Origin: Dermatemys mawii
Taxonomy: Eukaryota > Chordata > Testudines > Dermatemydidae
Length of the DNA stretch: 64,000 nt
Direction: 5' to 3'
Assembly (NCBI GenBank): GCA_007922305.1
Contig: ML677385.1
Location: 3,881,996 to 3,945,995 of the forward strand
Position 1 is the stretch's first letter. Each line of letters begins with the position of its first letter. The translations under genes and the position numbers were made by a program. Below, piece by piece: positions 1 to 11,575 of this stretch. The notes under the pieces are model-generated. The model had not been told where the DNA came from and did no database searches. It saw only the letters and a list, made by a program, of their open reading frames with translations.

Positions 1-619
1 TGTTTTAGCTAGACCTGCTGATAGACTTTAGTTCTTCCAAGTATTCTCTTGCCTGCTTTTGGTTAAAAGTTATATTGACAAGTTCTTCATTACTATAAGT
101 AAAACAAGAAATATCAGGAGGTATTTAAAGACATTAAAAAGAATGAGATGTGAGCTGTTTAGAATTTATTTCACTGAAGAAATTATTGTTCAATGTTCAA
201 ATAAATGATTGCAGTCTGAAAACTATGAGAAAGGAACCCATAATTCAAATAGGAAAACAGATTTGAACTTCTCCAGAGTTTTGGGGGTAGGGGCTGGGAA
301 TTCAACTCCAAGGTTTTGAGTTAAACCATTACACAGGGAGGGAAGCAATTATGTTCAGTTTTGGTTGTGGAGCCAAACTCCCCTCTTGCATTTCAGGGTG
401 CTCAGATCTAGGACTTTCATCTCTGTTTAAAGACTAAAGGTTGTTTTGAAGCAATGAAACTTGTATCTGTGTGAAGCATCCCCAAGGCTATAACAAGAGG
501 GACCCCATGCTCTGCCATCATTTCTTCACTGACTACATTTGTAATAAATATATCAGCCTATGCTGACACTGCTGGTCTCAGCTGTGGCTAATTCTTGTCA
601 TCAGCTCGCAAATAGGACA
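1..619. other. no gene recognised
   Basis: AT-rich, non-repetitive-looking DNA. I see no long open frame, RNA gene or recognisable repeat. Confidence 0.5.
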
Positions 620-852
620 GAAGGAAGGATGGGCTTGTGGTTAAGGTACTGGCTTCACACTCAGGAGAAGTAAGTTCTTGCCAGGCTCTGCCACAGACTC
701 CCTTTCTGACCTTGTGGAAAGTCATTTAACCTGTACTTTAGTTCCCTAACTATAAAAAGGGGGATAATACTTCCCTGCCCCACAGATGTGTTGTAAGGCT
801 AAATTCACTAATGTTAGTGCTCACATGCTAAACAGTGATGTGCATCATAGAG
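620..852 (+). repeat. MIR-like (CORE-type) SINE
   Basis: The order of blocks is that of tRNA-derived MIR-type SINEs. A degenerate tRNA-like head ('ttgtggttaaggtactggc') is followed by 'ccaggctctgcca', then 'ttgtggaaagtcatttaacctg', an AT-rich 'actataaaaagggggataatact' block and 'acagatgtgttgtaaggct'. Copies in both orientations elsewhere in the window share these blocks. The copy is diverged and has no clear target duplication. Confidence 0.7.
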
Positions 853-1967
853 GTACCCAAAAAGAATTCAGAATTTAGCAGATGTATAGGTATTAAATGA
901 AGCAGAACATTTGTACTCGGGCTTTTCACAGTCAGCTTGTAGTTTAAAAAAGTCTTTCCCCAGATAAAGCATAGTCAATGATTTTGCTGGAAATCAAAAA
1001 CTGGGCAAAAAAGCTTTCGGCAACTTTTCTCTGTGGAGAAAACAAAACGTGCGTGTCATCGTGCTCAAGAGTCAAAGAGACAAAGCTCTCCTCTCTGCAG
1101 TGTATGTTCTTCTCAGCCTGTGTCTTACCTCAGTGGGTTAGCATAAGCACTCAGAATCCCATGAAGGGAAGCATGGGGCAGGGAGGCAAATGGAGCAGAA
1201 CCCAAGAGAAATGCTCAGCACAACCTGTGCAAAGAAGTGCCGGTTTCCAGAATGGGATATTAGTGGAGGCAGTCTTGCTGGGGTTCTGCAGCTTGGATCA
1301 CATTATTGTTGTGTGCAGCAGCCCTCCAAGAGTGTGCAATTCCTCTAAAGCTCAACTCTCCTCAGGAAGTGACTCACACACACAAAAGTCTTTTTCTGCA
1401 TAGTGCCTCCTCCAAATCTCAGCACTCCTCAGAGGGATGTCTCCCCTAATTTGAAAGCTCCTTTAGCATCTGCCCACTCAACACCTGGAGTCAATGACTC
1501 CAGCTGAAAAGAGATCCGCAGACAGTGCCATCCTGCCAGTATCATTTGAAGCACAGATGGTGGCCCATTACAGGTATCAGAAAGGGTGCTGTCATGGTTT
1601 CTTCTAATTTTCCCTGGAAGTATAAAATTGTGAAAAGAAGCAGGCAAGTAGAAGCTGAGAGTGAGCAAGAGAGAAATTAATGGAAAGGGAGAAAAAGGAG
1701 GAGGCTGTAGTGATGAACCACTTAAGAGCAGAAGAAAGAAACAAACCCACGCACCCAGGTTCTCAAAACCTCCAAAAGAGCAAGAGGTAGGAATTACCCC
1801 TAAAGGCAAAGCAACAGAAGTGGCAGTAGCTTCCAAAGCTCACAGTAGTAATCAGGCCCCCTATGTTCTAGGTGCTGCACTAACATATATGTATAAAGAC
1901 ATGATCCCTGCCCTGAAAAGTTTACAATGTAAGAGCTTTGGAAGAACCAAAGGTGAGATAACCTTGG
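853..1967. other. no gene recognised
   Basis: Two overlapping open frames lie here (978-1403 plus, 141 codons; 1429-1836 minus, 135 codons). Neither has a recognisable domain or repeat-like composition, and both are within chance length for this much sequence. Confidence 0.4.
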
Positions 1968-2272
1968 TGTAGTAGGGTGCTGGTGCAGAAGGCACCTAAT
2001 TAGCCCCTGCTCAGCCAGCCCCAACCAGGGGAAATGGATTGGGGCTGCGGAAAGCCTGATGGCTGGCCTAAGGATTGGCAGCACCTGCTTGCCTGTGGAC
2101 TATAAAGGCTGGGAGGAGGCCAGAAGGCAGGGGGAATGGCTAGGGAAAGATTTGTCTGCTGACTAGGGCCTGACTCTGTGGCTAGAAGGAGCCAATTTGG
2201 CTGGTAAGCCTGTATCCAGCTGGACACTGGTAGTGGGACAATGCCATAAATAAAGACACGGGTGCTGCACAT
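1968..2272 (+). repeat. LTR-like or other promoter-bearing repeat
   Basis: A GC-rich block (1990-2200) holds a TATAAA box at 2101-2106 and a polyadenylation signal AATAAA at 2249-2254, about 145 bp apart. This spacing resembles the promoter and R-region layout of a solo LTR. It starts near a TG dinucleotide, but I find no convincing matching end or target duplication, so the boundaries and class are uncertain. No coding potential is visible. Confidence 0.3.
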
Positions 2273-2597
2273 TTACAGCTTCTTAGAGCTTTATTGGAAT
2301 GGCCAGGGAGGCCCCAGGAAGGGGGGCAGCAGGAAGACCCTGTTATTCTATGATAGGCAATGAACACTATAAAACACCTTAGGTTAATAGTTTCTCTAGT
2401 TTTTCAATTATTCCACTGACTTGGAATATGGTTAATAGCTCTGTTCTTACAACAAGTACCATGGGACCTTTCATGGCCACAAGTGCTCAGGAGGATCTTG
2501 CTTATATATATATGCCTTATAGAGTCATAATGCTATATGGCTGGAAGGCACCTTAAGTTTAGTTTATCTCCCTGTTTTGACTCACAATTAGGTATTT

Positions 2598-2759
2598 GGT
2601 TTTCAACCCACAGCCGACTTGTGGCCCAATCAGTTCACAGCCGTGGTTTATGTGACATCCCCAAGGCCATATAAATAGTATATATATTATGTTGATGCAA
2701 CCCACATAACACAAAGATCTGCATATGTGACTCAATGGTAAATATGGTGAGAAACGCTG
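2598..2759. mobile_element. short insert in CR1, probable hAT-like MITE
   Basis: About 160 bp interrupt the outer CR1. The ends read 'ttggttttcaacc' on the left and 'ggtgagaaacgctga' on the right, a degenerate inverted pair like hAT termini. I cannot define the exact edges or an 8-bp target duplication. Confidence 0.4.
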
Positions 2760-3256
2760 ATCTAGACTCTCTCTGACAGATATTTCATTAACCTGTTCTT
2801 AAAAATATCCAATGATGGGGATTCTATAACCTCCATAGGTAACTTTATAGTTAGAATTTTTTTCTTAATATCTAACCTAAATTCCCCTTGCTGCAAACTA
2901 AATGCATAGATTCCAAGGCGAGAAGGGACCATTGTTTTCATCTAGTCTGACCTCCTGGGTAACCCAGACCATAGAACTTCCCCAAAATAATTCAATCTTG
3001 ATTTTAAAATTGGCACTGATGGAGAATCCTCCATGACTCTTGGTAAATTGTTCCAGTGGTTAATTACTCTCTCAGTTAAAAATTTACATCTTATTTCCAG
3101 TCTGAATTTGCCTGGCTTCCACTTCCAGTCACTGGATTGTGTTATTTCTTTCTCTGCTAGATTGATGAGCCTCTTATCAAGTATTAGTTCCCCATGTACG
3201 TGCTTATAGACTCAAAGTCAGTCTTTAACCTTTCCTTTGTTAAGCTTAATAGATTG

Positions 3257-3298
3257 AGCTCCCTGAGTATATCACTGAGCTGATACACTCAGGGAGCT
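3257..3298. repeat. near-perfect 42-bp palindrome at an insertion edge
   Basis: Arms of 18 bp (17 matching) surround a 6-nt loop. The left arm (agctccctgag...) is CR1 sequence. The right arm (...ctcagggagct) is its reverse complement and lies at the start of the 3277-3934 insert. Confidence 0.85.
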
Positions 3299-3934
3299 GC
3301 CCCACTCCAGTAAAATGGGTTAAAACAGCCAAACTAGGCTAATTGGTGAAGCATCACAGCTGTGGCCAGCTTAGTTAGGGCCCAGCTGGCCCTGACGAGA
3401 AGGCTGTGGCCAGGAACTGTGAAGTGTCTCCCTCCAGCTTTAGAGGGAGAAAGACATAGCTGCCTGGGAGCTCAGGGTGCAGGTAACAGAGTAGTTCTGG
3501 GGAAAAAGGCAAGAGGAGCTCCAGCCTGGCAACTTCCCCAGGCTGCAGGCCTTGTGCAAGGCCTAAAGAAGGCACTGGGGCTGCAGAGGAGCAGTCCAGG
3601 GTTAGGCAGAGGCAGCTGGTCCTACCCCCTTGCCAGTGATGAGTGGCCATTACAGACTGCAGTCTGCCCCAGTGAGCGGGGGCTAGATGATGACTGGCAG
3701 TAGCCACTGAGGCAAGGTGGGGTTAGAGGGTTGGGGGTTCCCCTGGGAGGGGAGACCCAGAGTGAGTGGGTACTGCAGACGGGCAGAACCCTGAAGTAAA
3801 AAAGCACTGAGGTCTGGAAGGGAACTGGGGCAGGCGAGACACTGGCCTGCAGAGGGTACTCCAGGCTGGAGAAAGAGCTAATTCCCAGATGACCAGCAGG
3901 AGGTGCTGCACTGGTGAGTTGTCTCTTCACTACA
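3277..3934. mobile_element. 658-bp unidentified insert inside CR1
   Basis: The inner CR1 is colinear on both sides of this block, so it is an insertion. The hexamer 'atcact' flanks it (3271-3276 and 3935-3940), consistent with a target duplication. The interior is GC-rich with many 'cagctgg' and 'gggctg' motifs. Open frames on both strands (110-113 codons) carry no recognisable domain. It could be a solo LTR or a non-autonomous element. I do not recognise the family. Confidence 0.55.
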
Positions 3935-5256
3935 ATCACTACAAAGCATGTTTTCTAATCCTTTAATCATTCTCCTGGCTTTTCTCTGATCCCTCTCCAA
4001 TTTATCAACATCCATTATGAATTGTGGACACCAAACCTGGACACAGTGTTCCATCAGAGGTTACACTAGTGCCATATTCAGAGGTAATATAATATTTCTA
4101 TCCCTCCTTGAGATTCCCCTGTTCATGCATCAAAGAATTGGTTTGGCCCTTTTGGACACAGCATCATGCTCGGAGCACAGGTTTAGCTGATTATTCACCC
4201 CCACCCACAAATCTTTGATCAGAGTCACTGCTTCCCAGGATAGAGTTCTTCCATCCCACAAGTATGTCCTACATTCTTTGGTCCTAGATTATACATTTAC
4301 ATTTAACCATATTGCAAGACATATTGTTTACTTGCATCCAGTTCACCAAACCATCCAGATTGTTTTGAATCAGTGACCTGTCCTCTTCATTATTTACCAC
4401 TCCCTCAAACTTTTGTGTTATCTGCAAACTTTACCAGTAATGATTTTATGATTTCTTCGAGGTCACTGATAAAAATGTAACTAGGCCAATTACTCCTTGT
4501 CCTACCCTATGCTAACATGGAGAACAATTGATCAGCCTTCGTATATCAACTTTAAGTATTTGAAGACTATTACCGTGTCCCCCCTCAGCCTTCTCTTCTT
4601 TAGATTAAACACGCCTAAGTCTTTCAACCTTTACTCATGGATCACGTTTTCTAAACTTTTTATCATTTTGGTTGCTCTTCTCTGGACTCTCTTCAATTGA
4701 TTCACATATTTCTTAAAGTGTGGTTCCCTAAACTGAACACGGGTCTCCAGCTGAGGCTCACCAGCGCAGAAGAGAGTGGAACAAATACCTTCGGTGTCTC
4801 ACATATGACACTTCTTGTTATACATCCCAGAATGACATTTGCCTTTTTTGCAACAGCATCACACTCTTAACTATATTCAATTTGTGATCCCCTATAGGCC
4901 TCAGATCCTGTTCAGCAGTACTGCTGTACAGTCAATTATTCCTAATTTTGTATTTGTACTTCTGATTTTTCCTTTCTAAGTGTAGTATTTTGCATTTGTC
5001 GTTACTGAATTTTAGCTTATGGATTCAAGACCCGTTCTCCAGTTTATCAATATAATTTTAAATTCCAATCCTGTCCTCCAGATTACTTGCAGCCCTGCCA
5101 AATGCCACATTGCTATAATTTTACAAGTCCACTTCACCCTCCAAGTCATTAATGAAAATATGAATATTAATTATTTGTTGACGGCTAACGGCATGCTTGG
5201 TTCCGTAAAGAACAGAGTAAAAACTGGTTCCTGCCACAGGGAAATTATGATCTAAA

Positions 5257-5330
5257 GGTCTGACCCAAAGCCCATTTGAAATCAATGGGCATCTTTCCCT
5301 TGATTTTAGTGAGTTTTGGACCAGGCCCCA
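5257..5330. repeat. palindromic amniote interspersed repeat
   Basis: The ends 'ggtctgacccaaagcccatt' and 'gagttttggaccaggcccc' are imperfect inverted repeats around 'atcaatgggcatc'. This palindromic form is frequent in sauropsid DNA. It has no coding content. Confidence 0.5.
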
Positions 5331-5336
5331 AAAGTA

Positions 5337-5700
5337 CAGACAAAAGTGCCCACATGACTTAGGAGTCTAAGTCCCATTTTCAAAAGTGACGTAGATGCTC
5401 AGAATCCTCAGCAAAAGGGTTTTTCCACCACTGCAGTATATGCACCTCTTCAACAGGAGATGTCAGGCTGATGGGAGAATTTTTCCATTAGCCTAGCAAT
5501 GTCTATCCTAAGGCTTGGGTCAGCTTAACTACATCTTTCAGGGGATGATTTTTTCTCACCTCCTGGAGCGCCACAGCTAAGTTGACCTAAGGTTTGGGTA
5601 TAGAACAGGCTTTGTGTACACAAGGCCTAAGTCTCATTGGAAGTTACTCTTGAAAATGGGACTTAGGTGCTTTGGAAAATTTTACCCATAGGCAACCAGT
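5337..5700. repeat. older palindromic MITE split by a Harbinger MITE
   Basis: The left piece (5345-5395, 'ctaagtcccattttcaaaag') and right piece (5630-5695, 'cttgaaaatgggacttagg') are inverted copies of each other. They would form one hairpin-like element if the 5400-5633 segment were removed. Confidence 0.5.
5400..5633. mobile_element. Harbinger-type MITE, 5' end degraded
   Basis: It ends at 'gctttgtgtacacaaggcct', a degenerate relative of the agtgtagaccaggcct terminus. The interior ('gtcagcttaactac...cagctaagttgacctaag') matches the interior of the better-kept copy at 47509-47766. The left end is poorly preserved. Confidence 0.5.
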
Positions 5701-7774
5701 AAAGAACAAAAAGCACAGAGAATCCATACCAAGGGATGCACAGTGGTGGAGCAGCACCTTTAAAAAAATATCTGATCTAAAGGCAGTGCTTCCAGCAGCA
5801 CAGTGTCCCCAACCCCCTACTGAGGAATTGGTTCGGCATTGACTCAGTGGGAAGAGTACCATGCACTGAATCACCAACACCACTCCCCACAGCACCTGTT
5901 TTTTCCCCCCTGTAATGACTCAGCCTGATCCCTCTTAGACTGTGAAATCTGACATGATTACAGTATGAGGTGTTATGGCTGAGGGCACACTGAGCTACAG
6001 TGTACTTATTAAAGGCTTTCCTGACCTGGACTGCAATATTCCTCTCTGTCCACTTCCAGTGACTCTACCTGGTTGGGGTTTGTTCCATAACTTTTACAGC
6101 TGCATCTATTCCTGCAGAGAAACTGAGTCACTTCCTCTTTAGGAAGCTCACTCAAAATTCTTCCTGTTCACTTTAGCTAGTCCTTAGTCACCACAGGCCA
6201 ATGCTACAGTGCTTTAGAATAGATTTTTCCCTCTATTCTAGATGCACATATCAGCTACAGCAAGAATTCTTGTTAAGATAATCATATATTATGGTTCCAT
6301 TTGACCATAGCATGAGTGTAATATCACCAATAGTTTGTTACTGATATCCGTTCCCTTGCTTATTTCTGAAACATTGATAGAAGTGCCCTCTGATTTTGTT
6401 ATAAATAAAAACTGGCTCATTATCCATCTATGTTCTTCATTTATTGAGAAGGCAAAAACCAATTGGTAGACTTGGCTCTTTTTATTTCAATTTCCTATGT
6501 CACAGTGGTTTGGAATGAATGTCCCTTTGATGTGACTTGAGCCATTTTAATTATTTAGGACCTGATACTGATACTCTAACTTAAAATTATTAAAGTATTC
6601 TGCATATAATCCTGTTGATTTCAGTGGAACTATTCAAGGAATAATATACAACTCCGTTTTAGTAAGGGTGCAGAATCTGTCTGCTATCTGCCATAGTGTA
6701 ATCAGTGGAATATTATCACCTCCTGAACGGTGCACTAAGAACTGTCCACAACAAGTGACCAGAAGGTTGTAAGTATATCTGGAGAGTCATAGATGTATTG
6801 ACTTTGGAAACACATGCAACTTGCTGCTTTTGAGGGCTAATGTGTCTCTCATTCAGGGTTTATTTTACATGAGACTTCATAACAACAGAGAACTTCAAGG
6901 GAAATATCTATATGTTTGTCATCCATTTCAAGAAAAGGTATTCCTCTCAGGAGTTTTTTCTCTGTCACATATATGTTCTATGTGCATGCTGTAGTGGACC
7001 CATATTGACTATTAGTCAATACAGGATACAGGGAGGGGAACGTTTCTGCCTTTATGTAATTTTCAACTCAGTGGTGAAAACCTTCAAAGGCTTTAACTGT
7101 AAAGGAATAGGAGAGAAAAATCCTGAGCCAATCTGCCTCTCTCACCCCCTCTATTTCTCAGTTGTGCAGGCCTCCCCCTCGTTTATAGTATGTCATCTTT
7201 CACTCCCATTCTACCGTATAGGGACTTAAACCATGCCAGAAATGCTTCACTCACTAACACCTACCTGCTGGAATTCAGACTCAGAGGATTGAGGAGGGGG
7301 GAAGCATACTCTGGCAATTCTTACAAATCACAGTGCCGCTAATCTCCTTTCAAGAGAGTCAAATGTAAAGTCATGTTCTTTCTTGTGAAATCATTGCTAG
7401 CCTGTGGGTGTCAAGCCAGCCTTCTTTTCCAAGAAATCTGTTGCCTCCCACAGTGAGTCTAGAGAAATAGCATTCTGATGACAGTGAAGAGAGGCTGTTA
7501 GAAAAACATCACACGCCAGAGCTGTACAACACTAGCCTCCAAAAGCCCTTGTTTTTTCAAGCTCAGCTCTCTCTCCAGTTTCATAAAAAGCCAAACCAAA
7601 CTAAATTTTAGTTTTTAATCTTTTTTTGTCTTAAGCCCTGGAAATAAACCACATTCTTCAGCTCTCTTTTCCAGTCCATGTCAAGAAACACCACCCCTCC
7701 TGCTCCTTCCAAATCCAGCCCTTTTGAAGAACAAACAGCATCCATAGTTTCCCAGCTGCTACCTATACACCACA
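5701..7774. other. no gene recognised
   Basis: AT-rich sequence. The longest open frame (6912-7229 plus, 105 codons) has no recognisable domain. Confidence 0.4.
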
Positions 7775-7782
7775 TTCTATGC

Positions 7783-8101
7783 CAGGGGTCGGCAACTTAT
7801 CGGAAGTGGTGTGCCAAGTCTTCATTTGTTCATTCTAATTTAAGGTTTCACATGACAGTAATACATTTTAACATTTGTAGACAGTCTCTTTCTATAAGTC
7901 TGTAATATATAACTAAACTATTGTTATATGTAAAGTAAATAAGGTTTTTAAAATGTTTAAGAAGCTTCATTTAAAAGTAAATTAAAATTCAGTGCCCCCC
8001 TCCCACCCCGACCAGTGGCCAGGACCCAAGCAGTGTGAGTGCCACTGAAAATCAGCTTGCGTGCTACCTTTGGCACACGTGCCATAGATTGCCTATCCCT
8101 T
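7783..8101. mobile_element. non-autonomous hAT element (MITE) with perfect 8-bp TSD
   Basis: Termini 'caggggtcggcaact' and 'gattgcctatccctt' are degenerate inverted repeats of hAT type. The 319-bp element is flanked by a perfect 8-bp direct repeat, ttctatgc, at 7775-7782 and 8102-8109, the duplication length expected of hAT transposases. The interior is mostly AT-rich with a C-rich patch (7990-8030). It encodes nothing and would have depended on a transposase in trans. Confidence 0.88.
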
Positions 8102-8594
8102 TTCTATGCCTTACTAGCTAACATAATGTGACGCAATACTAATCTAAGGTCCACAGCAGGGGTATCCTTTGGAACTGTGTTATGCTGACATATGGACTGT
8201 CCTCCCCAATGAAGAGAATGTCCTGGGCCCTGAGCCCACAAACTGCTTCCCAAAGGCAAACCTTGGTGCCCATGCAGAAACCCAATTGCTCCAACAGAGC
8301 TCCATACATGTGAAGGGAGCTGTCCATGAAGAGCATCTTTCAGGATCAAGCCATAGTTGGTTGGAAGGCCTCCATCACCTCTGATTGACCCTCACTTCAG
8401 GTAGAGGAAAGGGCATGTGGCAGAAAATGCCGTTTCAAATAAATGAGAGAATGGATGACACATTAAGATGAAGGTACAGCATTAGCCAATGTCCAGAATA
8501 TTAATAAAGATAGTACCAGTGAAGTACTGTGGTATTATTCAGGTAATCAGTAAGGGATGTCACCTTTCTGTACTAAAAAATAATCTTTTGCTTG

Positions 8595-9829
8595 TGTAAG
8601 CCGTGTCAGGATGAGCTCTACCCTGGTGGTGAATTGTGGGAATTGCGGTGAATTGTGGAAAATAGCTTCTCATTTGCATAGGCACACCCACCACGCCTAG
8701 CCTGAGTTCACAGCAGCCCAAATGGTCACTTCGGCTGCTGTGGGATCCCCAGTTTCTCCATTATTGGGGCAGAAATGATAGTGTTGTTACCCTGATTATG
8801 TGAATCAAGGACTGTGGACATGTACTTGTTATGTACTTGTTTGTTATGATGGAAGGACTCACCATCATGTAGGTAGCACTCACTGGGCAAGGGACAGAGG
8901 TTCAAAAATCACTGAATTTGAGAGAGGCTATAGACAGGCAGCTATATTTTTTGGTGAGGGCCTTGTCTAAGGTCCTTACAGACCTATTGCACCTTGTCTC
9001 TCTCCCTGGTGGAATATCAGAGCTATTTTTTGATTCTATTAGGAGTCTAGATTCAGCCTGCTGAGCTGAATTCATTTTGGGTCCAGTGGTGCACCTGCAC
9101 TAAGGCCCCCCAACTAAAAGCTGCAATCACTGAGCAGTGTGTTAAGTAGAGGGGCCTGAAGGCATATTGCTGAGCAGTTGGTGGAGCTGAGCAGTTCATG
9201 CAGCTGGTAGAGTAGAGCAGCAGACTCAGCCGAGCAGTTGCTGGGCGCAGTTTGTGCCGCTGGCAGAGCGGAGCAGAGCTGCTGACGGAGCTGAGCTGTT
9301 CTTGGGACAGCTGGCGGAGTGGCTCATTGTGAGGGTGGCAGCAGAAGCCCATGGAGACGCAGTGCAGTCGGCCTTGGATCACGTAAGGTGCCCCTTAACT
9401 TGCCCCCTCCATTTCCACCCAGGCTGAGAGGTTGAATTCTGCAGAGACTTTTGGCGTTGCTGGATTTTTGGGAGCTTGGGTGACGTTTGGGGTTGTGGCA
9501 CTCAAGAGCCAAAGGGAAGGACACAGCCCATTTGCTGGTGGGGGGGCTTCTGGTTCATGGTTTGTTTTATGAATCCTCTTTGTGGTGTTTCTCCAATATA
9601 ATGCCACAGTGTTTCTCTCCCTTATTAAAAGGCTTTTGGTATACTCCAACTCTGTGCTTGCAAGAGGGGAAGTATTGCCTCTTAGAGGCGCCCAGACGGG
9701 TGGTATATGGTTGTCCCAGGTTACTGGATGGGGGCTCGAGCTGGTTTGGTATTGTGTTATTGGAATGGAACCCCTAGATACTGAACCCGGCCCTTGTTGC
9801 TGCCAACTCTGATGGGCAGAAGGGTTACA
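8595..9829 (+). mobile_element. solo LTR of a retroelement
   Basis: A 1235-bp block starts TGTAA and ends TTACA, the inverted dinucleotide-based ends typical of LTRs. It is flanked by a 4-bp direct repeat, CTTG, at 8591-8594 and 9830-9833. An ATTAAA-like signal is at about 9624. A purine-rich, imperfectly repetitive stretch built on 'gagcagtt' lies at 9170-9310. No gag, pol or env frame is present on either side, so this is a solo LTR left by recombination between two LTRs, or a lone terminal copy. The 4-bp duplication suits a gammaretrovirus-like or Gypsy-like parent, which I cannot separate here. Open frames inside (for example 9053-9382 minus) look like chance. Confidence 0.65.
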
Positions 9830-9833
9830 CTTG

Positions 9834-11313
9834 GTACACCAAGATCGACATGTGCAGAAGGTTGGTACTTTTCCTCTGCCAAATCAGTAGTGTCATAAAT
9901 GAACCGGCACTCCTTCCAGAGCCTGAGTTATTCACAGTGAACCATTGACTCCCCTCCTCACCCCACTCCATGAAGCAGGGTGTCTGCTTGTCTGCAGGTG
10001 TTTGAAGCATGGACTGGCCTTTGCTATATTTCTGTCCCAAAACAGTAACTGTGTAACTGGAGTCATGGGACTGCCACAGAACCCTTCATCGCAGACCACA
10101 CTTTCCCTCTGTAGTGTCTCCTGTTCCCTTTCGGCACTTCTTACCCTGCAGCCAAGGGAAAACTGAGACAACTTCTTTTTTAACTGCAGTAAGCAATAAC
10201 TGAATTCATCAACTAGTATATACACGCCCTGGGTACGTAGAGGCATTGTCTTGCTCCTGATGTGTAAGCTCAGTGGTGGATGGATGAACACCCTGACATG
10301 TAATATTGTATTTACCAAAAGGTTTATTTCAACACAAGATTTTTTTAGGAGCTGGTAAAGCTACTTAAGATAATAGCGCCTCAGTGGAACAAAGTAAATA
10401 CTTCCTCAGAGAGACAGAAAAGAGAAACCAGTGAGCTGCTTCCATTTAATGCTTTCCCTTTGCCACCAAAGCAGCAGGGTGAAGAGTCCTTTTCCTACTC
10501 CATATTTAAAGCCCTCCATTCTGGCAGTAAGATGGTACAAGAGTGTGAGCAGCTGCAGGATTGTTTGTTTTAATAACAAAAAGGTCCATTCAGGATACAG
10601 TCCCCATTGTGGTAAGCATTGCACAAACACAGTTCTCAGTCCTGAAGAGCTTCCACTGCTGACTGCCAGGCTCCTACTCACCGTCAGTACAAATACTGTG
10701 TATGAGTTTCATCAGGTGCTTACAGGGCTGAGCGCTGGTCAAGAAGGGACCACAGAATCACTCCTGGTAGCAGGCCCCAGAGGCAATGTCAGTATCACCA
10801 ATTCATGCATTTATTTTTCAGTAGAAGTTGGGGCCAGAAGGGCCTTCACTGGTTATTATTCTTGATATTTGAGACATTCTTGGTTTGAGTTTTGTTTTGT
10901 GGAAAGAAAAAATAAATTTGTTTCATTGACAGCAAAGAACAAGAAAAAAATAGCATATTATGTAGACCACAGAAGTTCCATTCAAAAATTATGTTTTAGA
11001 GAGATTTTTTTCACCCTACAATACAAATCCTCACTGTGTTCTCGCAATAAAATATTAATGAAAAATATGCCAATTCTTCCAAAACATTATTATTCTTCCA
11101 CAAATTGAGAGAGATGGGGAAAGGATAATGTGGAAATGAGATGGACAAAAGTAGAGGAATAATTGTGATAGTTTAAAAAAAATTGTTTTTTTTTTTATTG
11201 TGTTGGTTCTTTTTATTGAAAAAGTCATAAAAATTAATAGTGGGCTCATAACTTGCTTTTTGGTAGCTGATTGTCCTTAGATGTTTTAGCTTGGTTTGTT
11301 CTCTTTTAATATT
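9834..11313. other. no gene recognised
   Basis: Several overlapping open frames up to 144 codons (10431-10865 plus, 9932-10318 minus) lie here. None has a recognisable domain, splice framing or repeat match. Confidence 0.4.
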
Positions 11314-11484
11314 AGAATTGGGCCCGAATCCAAACATCAGATTTAAGTACTTAAGAAATTTTGGATTATTGGAAATCTGAATCCAGATTGAAGTTTTGTT
11401 TTGGTTTATTTGCAAAATTGTGGCAGACCTTACCATCAGTGCTCAGTGTTTGGATCCACATTTCTTCATCGTGAGCCCATCTCT
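11314..11484. repeat. short MITE with 'gggcc' type inverted ends
   Basis: The left end 'ttgggcccgaatccaaac' and right end 'gtgagcccatctcta' form an inverted pair, like the better copy at 46411-46582. The sequence 'attaga' before and 'attaaa' after may be a diverged target duplication. Confidence 0.5.
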
Positions 11485-11545
11485 AATTAAAATGCAATTA
11501 TAATCTGGAGAACAAGAAACAGGACAATCTCATTAAAAATACACG

Positions 11546-11575
11546 AGAGGGAGAGAGAGAGAGAGAGAGAGAGAG
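11546..11575 (+). repeat. (GA)n microsatellite
   Basis: An uninterrupted GA dinucleotide run of about 30 bp apart from one GG step at its left edge. Confidence 0.95.

Larger units (their letters stand above)
2904..4481 (-). mobile_element. inner CR1 LINE, nested in an older CR1
   Basis: A second CR1, in the same minus orientation, begins with 'tagattccaaggcgagaagg' (3' UTR side) and runs through 'gcctcttatcaagtattagttc' to 'tcactgataaaaatgtaa'. It is 5'-truncated at about 4481, where the outer CR1 resumes. A short 'aacta' occurs at both edges (2896-2900 and 4479-4483), which may be a weak target duplication. The body is interrupted at 3277-3934 by unrelated sequence. No open reverse-transcriptase frame remains. 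Confidence 0.75.
2515..5175 (-). mobile_element. outer CR1 LINE fragment, split by later insertions
   Basis: The minus strand reads as a CR1 3' region. Its 3' tip is at low coordinate ('tagagtcataatgctatatggctgg', read on plus). The visible parts are 2515-2597, 2760-2903 and 4482-5175. The 2903/4482 join is colinear: the 'ttccccttgctgcaa' block before the break and 'cttgtcctaccc' after it are adjacent in this CR1 type. The element encodes the C-terminal end of a reverse transcriptase plus 3' UTR in intact copies, but here it is full of stops. It is truncated at its 5' side near 5175, as is usual for CR1. It is older than the CR1 at 2904-4481 that interrupts it. Confidence 0.75.

Noticed and set aside
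978..1836. Open frames of 141 and 135 codons on opposite strands
   Set aside because: No domain, no codon or composition signal and no splice context; expected by chance in 64 kb read in six frames.
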